From Actinomycetota bacterium (lineage in GTDB: Bacteria; Actinomycetota; Thermoleophilia; Gaiellales; Gaiellaceae), in the NCBI GenBank assembly GCA_013821525.1, contig JACDGR010000026.1, positions 3,781-16,795 on the forward strand: DNA of 13,015 bases, given 5' to 3'. Under the pieces are notes generated by a model that saw nothing but the letters and a program-made list of their open reading frames with translations, searched no databases and was not told the origin of the DNA. How positions within the stretch are numbered: position 1 is the stretch's first letter; every line of letters starts with the position of its first letter. Shown piece by piece: positions 6,308-12,153 of the stretch. Made by a program: the position numbers and the translations under genes.

Positions 6308-6931
6308 ATGGCCGATGAGATCACGACCATGATCGTCGATGACCATGAGGTCGTCCGCGAGGGGCTGCGCCTCTCGCTCTCGCGTGCGCCGCATATCCGC
6401 GTCATCGGGGAGGCAGCTGACGGAGCGTCGGCCGTGGAGATGGCGGAACGGCGCAAGCCCGACGTGATCATCATGGACGTCCGGATGCCCGGCATGGACG
6501 GGCTCGAGGCGACGAAGCTCTTGACCGAGCGCGTCCCCGACTCGAAGGTGCTGATCTTCACCGCCTACTCCGAGCGCTCGCTGCTCAGCCGCGGCCTCGA
6601 GTCCGGCGCCAAGGGCTACATCCTCAAGGAGGCGCCGCACCAGACGCTCGTCCGCGCGATCGAGAAGGTCGCCCAGGGCGACGGCTATGTCGACCCGGCC
6701 CTGATGCCTGCGTTCCTCGCCGGCAAGGACCAGACCGACATGCTGACGACGCGCGAGCGCGAGATTCTCCAACTGCTCGCCGACGGAATGTCGAACGCCG
6801 ATGTGGCGGGTCGCCTCTTCATCTCGCAGGAGACCGTGAAGAGCCATGTCCGTCACATCCTCACGAAGCTCGAAGCCGATACGAGAACCCACGCCGTCGC
6901 GATCGCGCTGCGTGAGGCGATCATCGATTAG
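6308..6931 (+). CDS. NarL/FixJ-family response regulator (REC + LuxR HTH)
   Basis: 207-residue transcription factor. The receiver domain (about 5-120) has the acidic pair D11/D12, phospho-acceptor D57 in IIMDVRMPG, T85 in FTAY and K107 in YILKEAP, a complete active site. The LuxR-type helix-turn-helix (about 144-205) has LTTREREILQLLADGMSNADVA and the recognition-helix region ISQETVKSHVRHILTKL. It is followed by a HisKA_3-like protein, forming a two-component pair. The gene lies 9 nt behind the radical SAM stop, but a -10-like box in that gap suggests separate expression. Targets are unknown. Confidence 0.95.
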   Translation: MADEITTMIVDDHEVVREGLRLSLSRAPHIRVIGEAADGASAVEMAERRKPDVIIMDVRMPGMDGLEATKLLTERVPDSKVLIFTAYSERSLLSRGLESGAKGYILKEAPHQTLVRAIEKVAQGDGYVDPALMPAFLAGKDQTDMLTTREREILQLLADGMSNADVAGRLFISQETVKSHVRHILTKLEADTRTHAVAIALREAIID

Positions 6932-6965
6932 AGGCTTGATGTGTATGTGCGCATCGAGCCTCTAA
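6928..6965 (+). promoter_or_regulatory. Long hairpin between response regulator and kinase-like gene
   Basis: TTAGAGGCTTGATG (6928-6941) pairs with CATCGAGCCTCTAA (6952-6965): 14 bp including one U-G wobble, extendable to 16 bp through the 10-nt loop. It begins in the regulator's stop codon and buries both the GAGG at 6931-6934 and the GTG at 6941. No U-run follows, so it is not a classical terminator. It may be a translational-control, RNA-processing or attenuation element. Confidence 0.6.
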
Positions 6966-6979
6966 AGGACGATTCGCCC

Positions 6980-7618
6980 GTGGCAGACGAGGAGCGTCTC
7001 GATCGGCTGATCGCCGCCGAACAGGACGAACGACGCCGCATCGCGCTCTTCCTACACGACGGGCCTGTGCAGAACCTCGCGGGGATCGCACTGATGCTCG
7101 ACGCAACGCTGCACGCGATCTCGACCGGCAAGCTCGACGACGCCCAGAACGTGCTTGCAACCGCGCTCGACCGCCAACGCAGCACCATTCGTGAGCTTCG
7201 CGACCTCTCGTTCGCGCTCGAGCCGGTCGTGTTGCGCGACCAGGGCTTCGGGCCTGCCCTGGCAGCGCTCGCCGAGCAGGTCGGCACCGCGAACCAGTTG
7301 CGCATCGACCTGGAGATCAACGAGGCAGAGCGGCTCGGCGAGACCGCGCAGGTCGCGCTCTACACGATCATTCGCGAGCTGATGCACCAGGCCGTGCGCC
7401 GGGGCCCGCCGACCCGCATCGCGGTGCGGATGTCACCCACCGATGACGGTGGCGTCGAGACATGCGTGTCCGACAACGCCGAGCCTGAGCGGCGCCTGCG
7501 CTCGTTCGAGGGTGTCGAGGAACGCGTCAAGCAGCTGCACGGGACGATCGAGGTGACGGTGGACGACGAGCGCACGACGGTCACCGTGAAGCTGCCCGCC
7601 CATTCTTCGCGGCGGTAG
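6980..7618 (+). CDS. Soluble HisKA_3-type kinase-like protein with degenerate ATP site
   Basis: 212 residues from GTG 6980; the frame is open from GTG 6941 (225 residues). I prefer 6980 because AAAGGA at 6964-6969 lies about 10 nt upstream and the earlier GTG is inside a strong hairpin. There is no sensor or membrane segment. The protein begins almost at the H-box, ERRRIALFLHDGPVQNLAG, with H26 the likely phospho-histidine. The ATPase half is decayed: the N-box asparagine position reads ELMHQAV, the usual DxGxG is SDNAEPE, and the G-box keeps only GVEERVKQLHG. Autophosphorylation is therefore doubtful; it may act as a phosphatase, phosphotransfer partner or partner for another kinase. It follows a NarL-type regulator, its probable partner. 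Confidence 0.85.
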   Translation: MADEERLDRLIAAEQDERRRIALFLHDGPVQNLAGIALMLDATLHAISTGKLDDAQNVLATALDRQRSTIRELRDLSFALEPVVLRDQGFGPALAALAEQVGTANQLRIDLEINEAERLGETAQVALYTIIRELMHQAVRRGPPTRIAVRMSPTDDGGVETCVSDNAEPERRLRSFEGVEERVKQLHGTIEVTVDDERTTVTVKLPAHSSRR

Positions 7619-7621
7619 AGT
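7616..7621 (+). promoter_or_regulatory. -10-like box overlapping the kinase-like stop codon
   Basis: TAGAGT overlaps the TAG stop and stands 7 nt before the GTG at 7629, matching the leaderless layout seen elsewhere in the window. Confidence 0.4.
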
Positions 7622-7628
7622 GCGCGCC

Positions 7629-7823
7629 GTGGACGGCTCACATGGGCACCTGCTCTTTGCCTGGTCGCCGGCCGGCTACACGCTACGCGAGCTCTCCGGC
7701 GAACCGCCCCAGGTCGGAGCCGAGCTCGAAGAGGGTGGGCACACGATCGTCATCTCGAAGATCGGCGCGTCGCCGCTGCCGGGCGACACGCGGCCGTGCG
7801 CCTTCTCGGTCGGCAAAGACTAG
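7629..7823 (+). CDS. Small hypothetical protein
   Basis: 64 residues from GTG 7629; the alternative GTG 7620 adds three residues. It is soluble, with no signal peptide or membrane segment. Sequence such as HLLFAWSPAGYTLREL, then a GxELEEGGHTIVISKIG stretch and a C-terminal PLPGDTRPCAF, suggests a small beta-rich fold. Its coherence and position at the end of the regulator/kinase run support a real gene. I do not recognise a named family. It ends 11 nt from the convergent FAD gene; the short CTAGA/TCTAG inverted repeat between them is too weak to call a terminator. Confidence 0.6.
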   Translation: MDGSHGHLLFAWSPAGYTLRELSGEPPQVGAELEEGGHTIVISKIGASPLPGDTRPCAFSVGKD

Positions 7824-7834
7824 AGGCTGCCGTT

Positions 7835-8923
7835 CTAGATGGCTGCCGCGGCGTCCTCGGCCGCGACGAGACCGAGCACCAGCGCTTGCGCGAGGCCGCT
7901 CGCGTACCCGCCGGTCGCGACGCCACCCGCATCGACGCCCGCCGCCCACAGAGCCTCGAGCGGTGTGCCTCCCGCGTCGAGCACGCGCGCGCGATCGTCG
8001 ATGCGCAGCCCGCCGACCGTGTGTGTGATCGAGGCAATCACCCTGACCGCTGCGAGCGCGCCCTCCGGCGGGTCGAACGGCAGGTCGGTGAGCGAAACTC
8101 GAGCCTCGGCCGGCGCGGCCGCCACGATCTCGGCGACGGTCTGCTCGCGCACCCACTGTTCGAGCGCTGCGGCGTCCAGGATGTAGAACGCCTTTGCGCC
8201 GGGACGACGGGCGGTCGCCTGCACGATGTTCGACTCGGACCATGAGACATCCTCGGCCCGGAAGAACTCGACACCGTCCTCGTCGAAACAGCGGGCGAAC
8301 CGGCCGTAGAGCTGCGAGAGCGACACGAGTTGCGTCTCGTCCCAGTCCGCGTCCGGCATGTTGCGGCCGTAGAACTCCGCCATCCCGCCCGTCAGCGCCG
8401 CTCCGCGTGCGAGCGCGTGGTTCAGGCCGTCGCCGGTTGACCATGGGTTCGCCCTCAGCCGCAGCGACCCGGCGGGAGCGACGAATCGCGTTACGAGCTC
8501 GGAGGACGCGGCGAATCCGCCGGTGCACAGAATCGTCGGTGCGTCGTCGAGCACGCCCGAATGGAGCTCGATCTCTCCCGCGCGCTCCGCGAGCATCGTG
8601 GTCAGCGAGCGCGGATCGAAACGCTGGCCGGTCGTGCACGGGTTGCCAGTCTCGTCCCAGACGGGCTCCGCACCAAGCGACCGCAACCAGGCGAGCCCGT
8701 CGTCCAACCGCTCCCAGACGAGGCGCTGCAACCGCTCATCGCCGTCCGGGCACTCAGCGCGAAACGTGTCCCAGTCGGCGTGCCGCCAGAGCACGCACGA
8801 CGAGAGGAGCATCGACCCGCCGACGCGCGTTCCCTTTTCGCGCACGGCGGCGTCGACCCCGAGCTCGCGGAGGCGGGCGGCAACGACGAGACCGGCCATG
8901 CCGGCCCCGGCAACTTCGATCAC
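7835..8923 (-). CDS. FAD-dependent oxidoreductase (FAD_binding_2 type)
   Basis: 362-residue flavoprotein. The N-terminal dinucleotide motif is GAGMAG (6-11), followed by an acidic/basic stretch ending the Rossmann unit (REKGTRVGGS). The C-terminal block THTVGGLRIDD...LWAAGVDAGGVATGGYASGLAQALVLG is typical of the fumarate reductase/3-ketosteroid dehydrogenase superfamily, with the His of the HTxGG motif present. At 362 residues it is clearly shorter than KstD-type enzymes (about 500 or more), so the substrate-capping domain is reduced. Its GTG start overlaps the stop of the upstream VOC-containing gene (GTGA, 8920-8923), implying coupled translation. Together with a dioxygenase-like VOC protein this hints at catabolism of a ring compound. 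The substrate is not deducible. Confidence 0.87.
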   Translation of the reverse strand: MIEVAGAGMAGLVVAARLRELGVDAAVREKGTRVGGSMLLSSCVLWRHADWDTFRAECPDGDERLQRLVWERLDDGLAWLRSLGAEPVWDETGNPCTTGQRFDPRSLTTMLAERAGEIELHSGVLDDAPTILCTGGFAASSELVTRFVAPAGSLRLRANPWSTGDGLNHALARGAALTGGMAEFYGRNMPDADWDETQLVSLSQLYGRFARCFDEDGVEFFRAEDVSWSESNIVQATARRPGAKAFYILDAAALEQWVREQTVAEIVAAAPAEARVSLTDLPFDPPEGALAAVRVIASITHTVGGLRIDDRARVLDAGGTPLEALWAAGVDAGGVATGGYASGLAQALVLGLVAAEDAAAAI

Positions 8924-10617
8924 GTCAGCGAGAACGTGGGCTTGTGCTCGACGTACTCGATGCGCACGTGCTCCGGGCCCCAGAGGAACGCGGCATACGT
9001 GTTCGCCGCATCGACGACCGATTCGATCTCGATGCCGGCCTCATTGGCCTCGGCGATCACGTCTTCGGCCGAGTCGACGAGCACCGCGAGGTGATTCAGA
9101 AGTGGACGCTCGGGCGCGCCGGGCTCGCCCTGATGGAACTCGACGTGTGCACCACCGACCTCGACCCGCGCCGGCCCGGCAGCGGTGAAGCCGTAGCGCT
9201 CATAGGCGGCTGCGGTTGCTGCCGGATCCGCGGAGTGGAGCGCGACGTGATCGAGGTCGTACTCGACGTCCGTCTCTGCCTCGACGAGCACGATCGTGAT
9301 GCCGTCGCCGAGCTCGATCGATTCGCTGGTGCCGGGCGGTAGAGCGCGCCGTGCGGCGGCGAGGTCCGACACTCGCAACGCGACGTGCTTGAGCGCGCCC
9401 TGGTCGCGGGGGCCTTCCGCATCGAACAGCGTCAGCTTCCCGCGTCGCGCATCGCTCCCCATCAAGGTGAACCGCTCGTCCTCCGCGATCACATGCATCC
9501 CGAGGTGTCGTTCGAGGTAGGCCGCGCTCTCGGCACGAGCCGTGACCCAGAACGCCACGTGGTCGAGAGTCTTCGGACGCACAGGCGCGCAGAGTAACCG
9601 TTCGACGAGGCAGGAGAGCGTCCGAGTCTCGCGGGCCCCGGAACTACGCCGCGAGCGCGAAGCGCTGCGCGAACGGGTAGCCGTGCGAGCGGAGGTCTTG
9701 CGCGCGGTTGCCCGCCCGCCCTTCGCCCCGGCCTTCTTGACGGATGGACTGCGACCCGACGTCTTGCGGGCCGAGCTCGTCTTGCGTGCGGAGGTCTTCT
9801 TCCGCGCGCCACCCGTCTTGCGAGCGCCGGTCTTGCGGGCGGTGCTCGTCTTGCGGGCCGACGTCTTCTTACGGGCGCCGGTCTTGCGAGCCGAGCTCGT
9901 CTTGCGGGCCGACGTCTTCTTACGGGCGCCGGTCTTACGAGCCGAGCTCGTCTTGCCGGCCGACGTCTTCTTGCGAGCGCCGGTCTTCTTGCGAGCGCCG
10001 GTCTTGCGAGCCGTGCCCGTCTTCCGTGCGGAGGTCTTCTTCCGCGCGCCGCCGGTCTTGCGGGCCGAGGTCTTCCGCGCCGTGCTCTTGCGAGCCGACG
10101 TCTTGCGTGCGGTTGCCCGCCCGCCCTTGGCTCCGGCCTTCTTGACGGATGAGCTGCGACCCGCCGTCTTGCGTGCCCCGGTCTTGCGGGCTGCCGTCTT
10201 GCGAGCCGTGCTCGTCTTGCGCGCCCCGCCCGTCTTCGCCGCCGTCGTCTTCCGAGCCGCGGTCTTGCGTGCGGAGCTCGTCTTACGAGCGGTCGTCTTC
10301 TTCCGGGTGGAGCTGGTCTTGCGGGCGCCGCCGGTCTTGCCGGGCGACGTCGTACGAGCCGAGCTCGTCTTGCGCGAGGAAGAGCCTGAGCGTGGCGCGG
10401 TGCTCTTGCCAGACGAACGCGAGCCCGAGCGCGCAGAGGAACGCGTGGTCGCCGGAACGGCGATGGCGCGCGTAGCCCCCGTGCTCTCGTCACTCGACGC
10501 TTCGCCAATGGCGGAGTCGCCCCACGTCGCGTCGGCGAATTCGTTCTTCGACGACGTACCGCTCAGGGAGCCGGCGCTCGTAGTTCCACCGGTCCCACTC
10601 CAATCCTCTTGGGTCAT
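8920..10617 (-). CDS. Histone-H1-like basic repeat protein fused to a two-module VOC (dioxygenase/glyoxalase) domain
   Basis: 565 residues from ATG 10617, fixed by a perfect AGGAGG 6 nt upstream. Residues 1-60 are polar and partly acidic. Residues about 82-328 are almost entirely K, R, A, T, S and G, built from ARKT/KTSARK repeats like eukaryotic H1 tails, AlgP or mycobacterial HupB tails; this should bind DNA or RNA. No HU domain precedes it. Residues 349-556 form two VOC modules (LDHVAFWV, LKHVALRV; LDHVALHS, LNHLAVLV). The second holds a complete 2-His-1-carboxylate set, H457, H509 and E554 (RIEYVE), as in type I extradiol dioxygenases. The frame is open throughout, so translation from 10617 yields a fusion. 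A VOC-only product from GTG 9582 is also possible. The fusion could have arisen by loss of a stop. It is coupled to the FAD gene. Confidence 0.8.
   Translation of the reverse strand: MTQEDWSGTGGTTSAGSLSGTSSKNEFADATWGDSAIGEASSDESTGATRAIAVPATTRSSARSGSRSSGKSTAPRSGSSSRKTSSARTTSPGKTGGARKTSSTRKKTTARKTSSARKTAARKTTAAKTGGARKTSTARKTAARKTGARKTAGRSSSVKKAGAKGGRATARKTSARKSTARKTSARKTGGARKKTSARKTGTARKTGARKKTGARKKTSAGKTSSARKTGARKKTSARKTSSARKTGARKKTSARKTSTARKTGARKTGGARKKTSARKTSSARKTSGRSPSVKKAGAKGGRATARKTSARTATRSRSASRSRRSSGARETRTLSCLVERLLCAPVRPKTLDHVAFWVTARAESAAYLERHLGMHVIAEDERFTLMGSDARRGKLTLFDAEGPRDQGALKHVALRVSDLAAARRALPPGTSESIELGDGITIVLVEAETDVEYDLDHVALHSADPAATAAAYERYGFTAAGPARVEVGGAHVEFHQGEPGAPERPLLNHLAVLVDSAEDVIAEANEAGIEIESVVDAANTYAAFLWGPEHVRIEYVEHKPTFSLT
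9591..9596 (-). promoter_or_regulatory. Possible internal -10 for a VOC-only transcript
   Basis: TACTCT on the minus strand is followed by 8 nt and GTG 9582 (VRPKTLDHVAF...), a natural start for a VOC protein. The codons just before it (TTA, and a short hydrophobic SCLVERLLCAP stretch) do not look like either domain and resemble former intergenic sequence. Confidence 0.35.
9695..9768 (-). repeat. Duplicated 74-bp block, copy A
   Basis: Encodes the SVKKAGAKGGRATARKT block (residues about 292-308). It is very similar to copy B at 10100-10173, 405 bp (135 codons) away, suggesting a larger ancient internal duplication of the basic domain. Confidence 0.7.
9850..9951 (-). repeat. Tandem 51-bp repeat, two near-identical copies plus a partial third
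   Basis: Copies at 9850-9900 and 9901-9951 differ by one base (CTTGCGA versus CTTACGA). A diverged partial third runs to about 9990. Each encodes 17 residues of the KTSSARKTGARKK type. The near identity indicates recent duplication by slippage or unequal crossing over. Confidence 0.85.
10100..10173 (-). repeat. Duplicated 74-bp block, copy B
   Basis: Encodes SVKKAGAKGGRATARKT at residues about 157-173. It is the partner of copy A, with only scattered base differences. Confidence 0.7.
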
Positions 10618-10643
10618 CAATGACCTCCTGAGTTGATTGCACC

Positions 10644-10667
10644 GTGCACGATTCCGTACACGATTCC
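10644..10667. repeat. 12-bp tandem repeat in the leader of the histone-like gene
   Basis: GTGCACGATTCC and GTACACGATTCC are directly adjacent and differ by one base, 27 nt upstream of the histone-like start. They may be paired protein-binding sites. The rest of 10618-10818 holds a TTGCAC (minus) that could be a -35, but no convincing -10. Confidence 0.45.
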
Positions 10668-10818
10668 CTACCACGTCGCTTTCTAACGTGCAACGCGCAC
10701 GTACGAGTTCCTGCGCACGTTGCTGAAAAGGAAAACACACGCTTCGGACTGCATGCTGCAGTCAAACCGTCGCAACGCCCTGTCTCGTCGTCGCGCGCGC
10801 TCGCGTTGCGATGCTACG

Positions 10819-11481
10819 TCAGGCGCGCGCGGAGACGATCGGAGCATGCGTCGGCACACCAGCGCCGCCTGCATTCTCGACCGTCACCATCACTTGCGCA
10901 CCACGCGGAACGCGCTTCGCGAGCTTGAACGTGTGACCGTTGAACACGCCTGCGGGCTGCGGGCGCGGGCTCGCGACCCACGCTTCGTACACCTTGCCGG
11001 AGGGCGGCGCGGGAAGCGCGACCGTCAGGACTGCATCACCCGACCGAGCGACGACGAGCTCCCCCGGGCGTCCTTGCAACTGCACGTGGCGCGCGAGCGG
11101 GTCGCGAAGCACGCTCGAGGCTGCGCGCTCACCCGCCAGAGAGTGATGGAGTGACGCGGCCCAGATTCCGAGGCCGACGGCAGCCGCCGTCGCGGCGACC
11201 GCCGCGATGGCCGCAACCGAGACGGCGAGTGAGCGCCGCGGGCGCAGGGGAACAACGTTCTGCGGCTCGGCCCGCGCCGCAGAGAGAATGCGCTCTCGAA
11301 GGGCAGACGGTGGGGCCTTGATCTCGACGAAAGCGAGCGCCGATGCGGTGTCCCGGAGACCGCGAAGCTCGCCCTGACAGGTCGCGCACCCGGCCAGGTG
11401 CTCCTCGAAGCGGCTGCGCTCGTCCTCGTCCAGCACGTCCAGGACGTAGAGAGCGGAATTTTCGTGAAGGTCGTCGGTCAT
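10819..11481 (-). CDS. Anti-sigma factor, zinc-finger plus RskA-type domain
   Basis: 220-residue single-pass membrane protein. The N-terminal cytoplasmic anti-sigma domain carries the zinc-binding HxxxCxxC motif H28, C32 and C35 (EEHLAGCATC), preceded by the typical ENSALYVLDVLDEDER. One transmembrane helix lies at about 84-109. The extracytoplasmic C-terminal RskA-like domain contains VYEAWVASPRPQPAGVFNG. Such proteins bind an ECF sigma factor and release it on regulated proteolysis. No sigma gene is adjacent: downstream is the histone-like fusion, upstream a ferredoxin. ATG 11481 has only a weak GGAT upstream. Start choice is supported by the conserved N terminus following it. Confidence 0.9.
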   Translation of the reverse strand: MTDDLHENSALYVLDVLDEDERSRFEEHLAGCATCQGELRGLRDTASALAFVEIKAPPSALRERILSAARAEPQNVVPLRPRRSLAVSVAAIAAVAATAAAVGLGIWAASLHHSLAGERAASSVLRDPLARHVQLQGRPGELVVARSGDAVLTVALPAPPSGKVYEAWVASPRPQPAGVFNGHTFKLAKRVPRGAQVMVTVENAGGAGVPTHAPIVSARA

Positions 11482-11526
11482 AGCGATCCGAACCTCATTC
11501 GCCCGAAGTCGCCGAGCGGTTCGACC

Positions 11527-11832
11527 CTACTCCAGTGGCTCGTTCTGGACGTTGTGCTCGGTTGCATAGCTGTCAACGAGCGGGTCGACGACGTTCATCC
11601 CCTCGCCGTAGGCTGCATTGATGCGCACGAAGGGCAGCCACTTCTCCGGCAGCGCGTCCTCGGGGAAGATCGCCTCGACCGGACATTCCGGCTCACAGGC
11701 CCCGCAGTCGATGCACTCCTCGGGGTCGATCACGAGCACGCGGCCGGCCTCGTGGATGCAGTCCACGGGGCAGACGTCGACACAAGAGCGATCCTTGATG
11801 TCGATGCACGGCTCGGCGATCACGTACGTCAC
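11527..11832 (-). CDS. fdxA: 7Fe ferredoxin (3Fe-4S plus 4Fe-4S)
   Basis: 101-residue soluble electron carrier. The cysteines C9, C17, C21, C25, C40, C43, C46 and C50 reproduce the Azotobacter FdI/FdxA pattern. C9, C17 and C50 should hold a [3Fe-4S] cluster, and C21, C40, C43 and C46 a [4Fe-4S] cluster. The acidic C-terminal extension (60-101, WLPFVRINAAYGEGMNVVDPL) is typical of actinobacterial FdxA. GTG 11832 has no Shine-Dalgarno but a TAGAGT 8 nt upstream. It follows the receiver-like gene by 6 nt. Physiological partners, such as cytochrome P450s or oxidoreductases, are not in view, though the radical SAM and flavin enzymes nearby could use such a donor (speculative). Confidence 0.95.
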   Translation of the reverse strand: MTYVIAEPCIDIKDRSCVDVCPVDCIHEAGRVLVIDPEECIDCGACEPECPVEAIFPEDALPEKWLPFVRINAAYGEGMNVVDPLVDSYATEHNVQNEPLE

Positions 11833-11838
11833 GGCGGC

Positions 11839-12153
11839 CTACTCTACCGATGAGAGCAGGCTGTCGATCAGCTCGCGCGTGCGCTCGAAGAGCGCCGATT
11901 TTGCCACTACCTGGTCGAACCCTGCAGCGTGCGCGCGGCGCAGACCGGAGGTGTCGGTGTGGTTCGTGTAGCCGAGAATCGGCACGTTGGGATACGTCTC
12001 GACGACATCGTCCGGATCGATCCGCGCGATGTCGACGACGACGAGATCGGGTGCCTCGACTCCGTCCGAGGTCTGGAACCGATGCTCGGGGAGCACCGCC
12101 TCGAGCTTTCCGCGGACGAGCAGGTCTACACCACACAACATGATCGTCGCCAT
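11839..12153 (-). CDS. Stand-alone degenerate receiver (CheY-like) protein
   Basis: 104 residues from ATG 12153. The layout is CheY-like: a first strand ATIMLCGVDLL without the usual acidic pair, D41 in DLVVVDIAR at the phospho-acceptor position, a fourth strand ILGYTN, and K85 in QVVAKSALFERTRELI at the conserved lysine position. The missing acidic residues argue against normal Mg2+-dependent phosphorylation, so it may be a pseudo-receiver. No output domain is present. A start at GTG 12174 is possible but would overlap the divergent gene more. A TAACGT (minus, 12165-12170) could be its -10. It is co-directional with the ferredoxin, 6 nt apart. Function unknown. Confidence 0.72.
   Translation of the reverse strand: MATIMLCGVDLLVRGKLEAVLPEHRFQTSDGVEAPDLVVVDIARIDPDDVVETYPNVPILGYTNHTDTSGLRRAHAAGFDQVVAKSALFERTRELIDSLLSSVE
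11841..11846 (-). promoter_or_regulatory. -10-like box upstream of the ferredoxin
   Basis: TAGAGT on the minus strand overlaps the last codons and stop of the receiver-like gene and stands 8 nt before GTG 11832. This fits a leaderless or near-leaderless ferredoxin transcript. Confidence 0.4.

Larger units (their letters stand above)
9634..10374 (-). repeat. Low-complexity K/R/A/T-rich coding repeat
   Basis: DNA is built from variants of GTCTTGCGGGCC/GTCTTCTTACGGGCG on the plus strand, encoding ARKT, ARKKTSARKT and related units in the minus-strand protein. The repetition makes open frames on all other strands and frames, which are artefacts. Confidence 0.85.

Noticed and set aside
6928..6965. 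Hairpin as a rho-independent terminator of the response regulator
   Set aside because: The stem is followed by AGGACG rather than a U-run, and a Shine-Dalgarno for the next gene overlaps its foot.
7820..7838. CTAGA...TCTAG inverted repeat as a terminator between convergent genes
   Set aside because: Only 5 bp, AT-containing and without a T-tract.
8194..9342. 382-codon plus-strand frame opposite the FAD and VOC genes
   Set aside because: Arginine-rich low-complexity antisense of clear flavin and VOC sequences.
9700..10380. Regular repeats as a CRISPR array
   Set aside because: Repeats are contiguous in-frame codon repeats without unique spacers of constant length, and no cas genes are nearby.
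9489..10636. Long open frames of over 300 codons on both strands across the repeat region (P/R-rich or RAPVLRAEL-type products)
   Set aside because: They are products of the K/R/A/T coding repeats read in the wrong frame or strand. The minus-strand frame from 10617 has the AGGAGG site and continues into a recognisable VOC domain.
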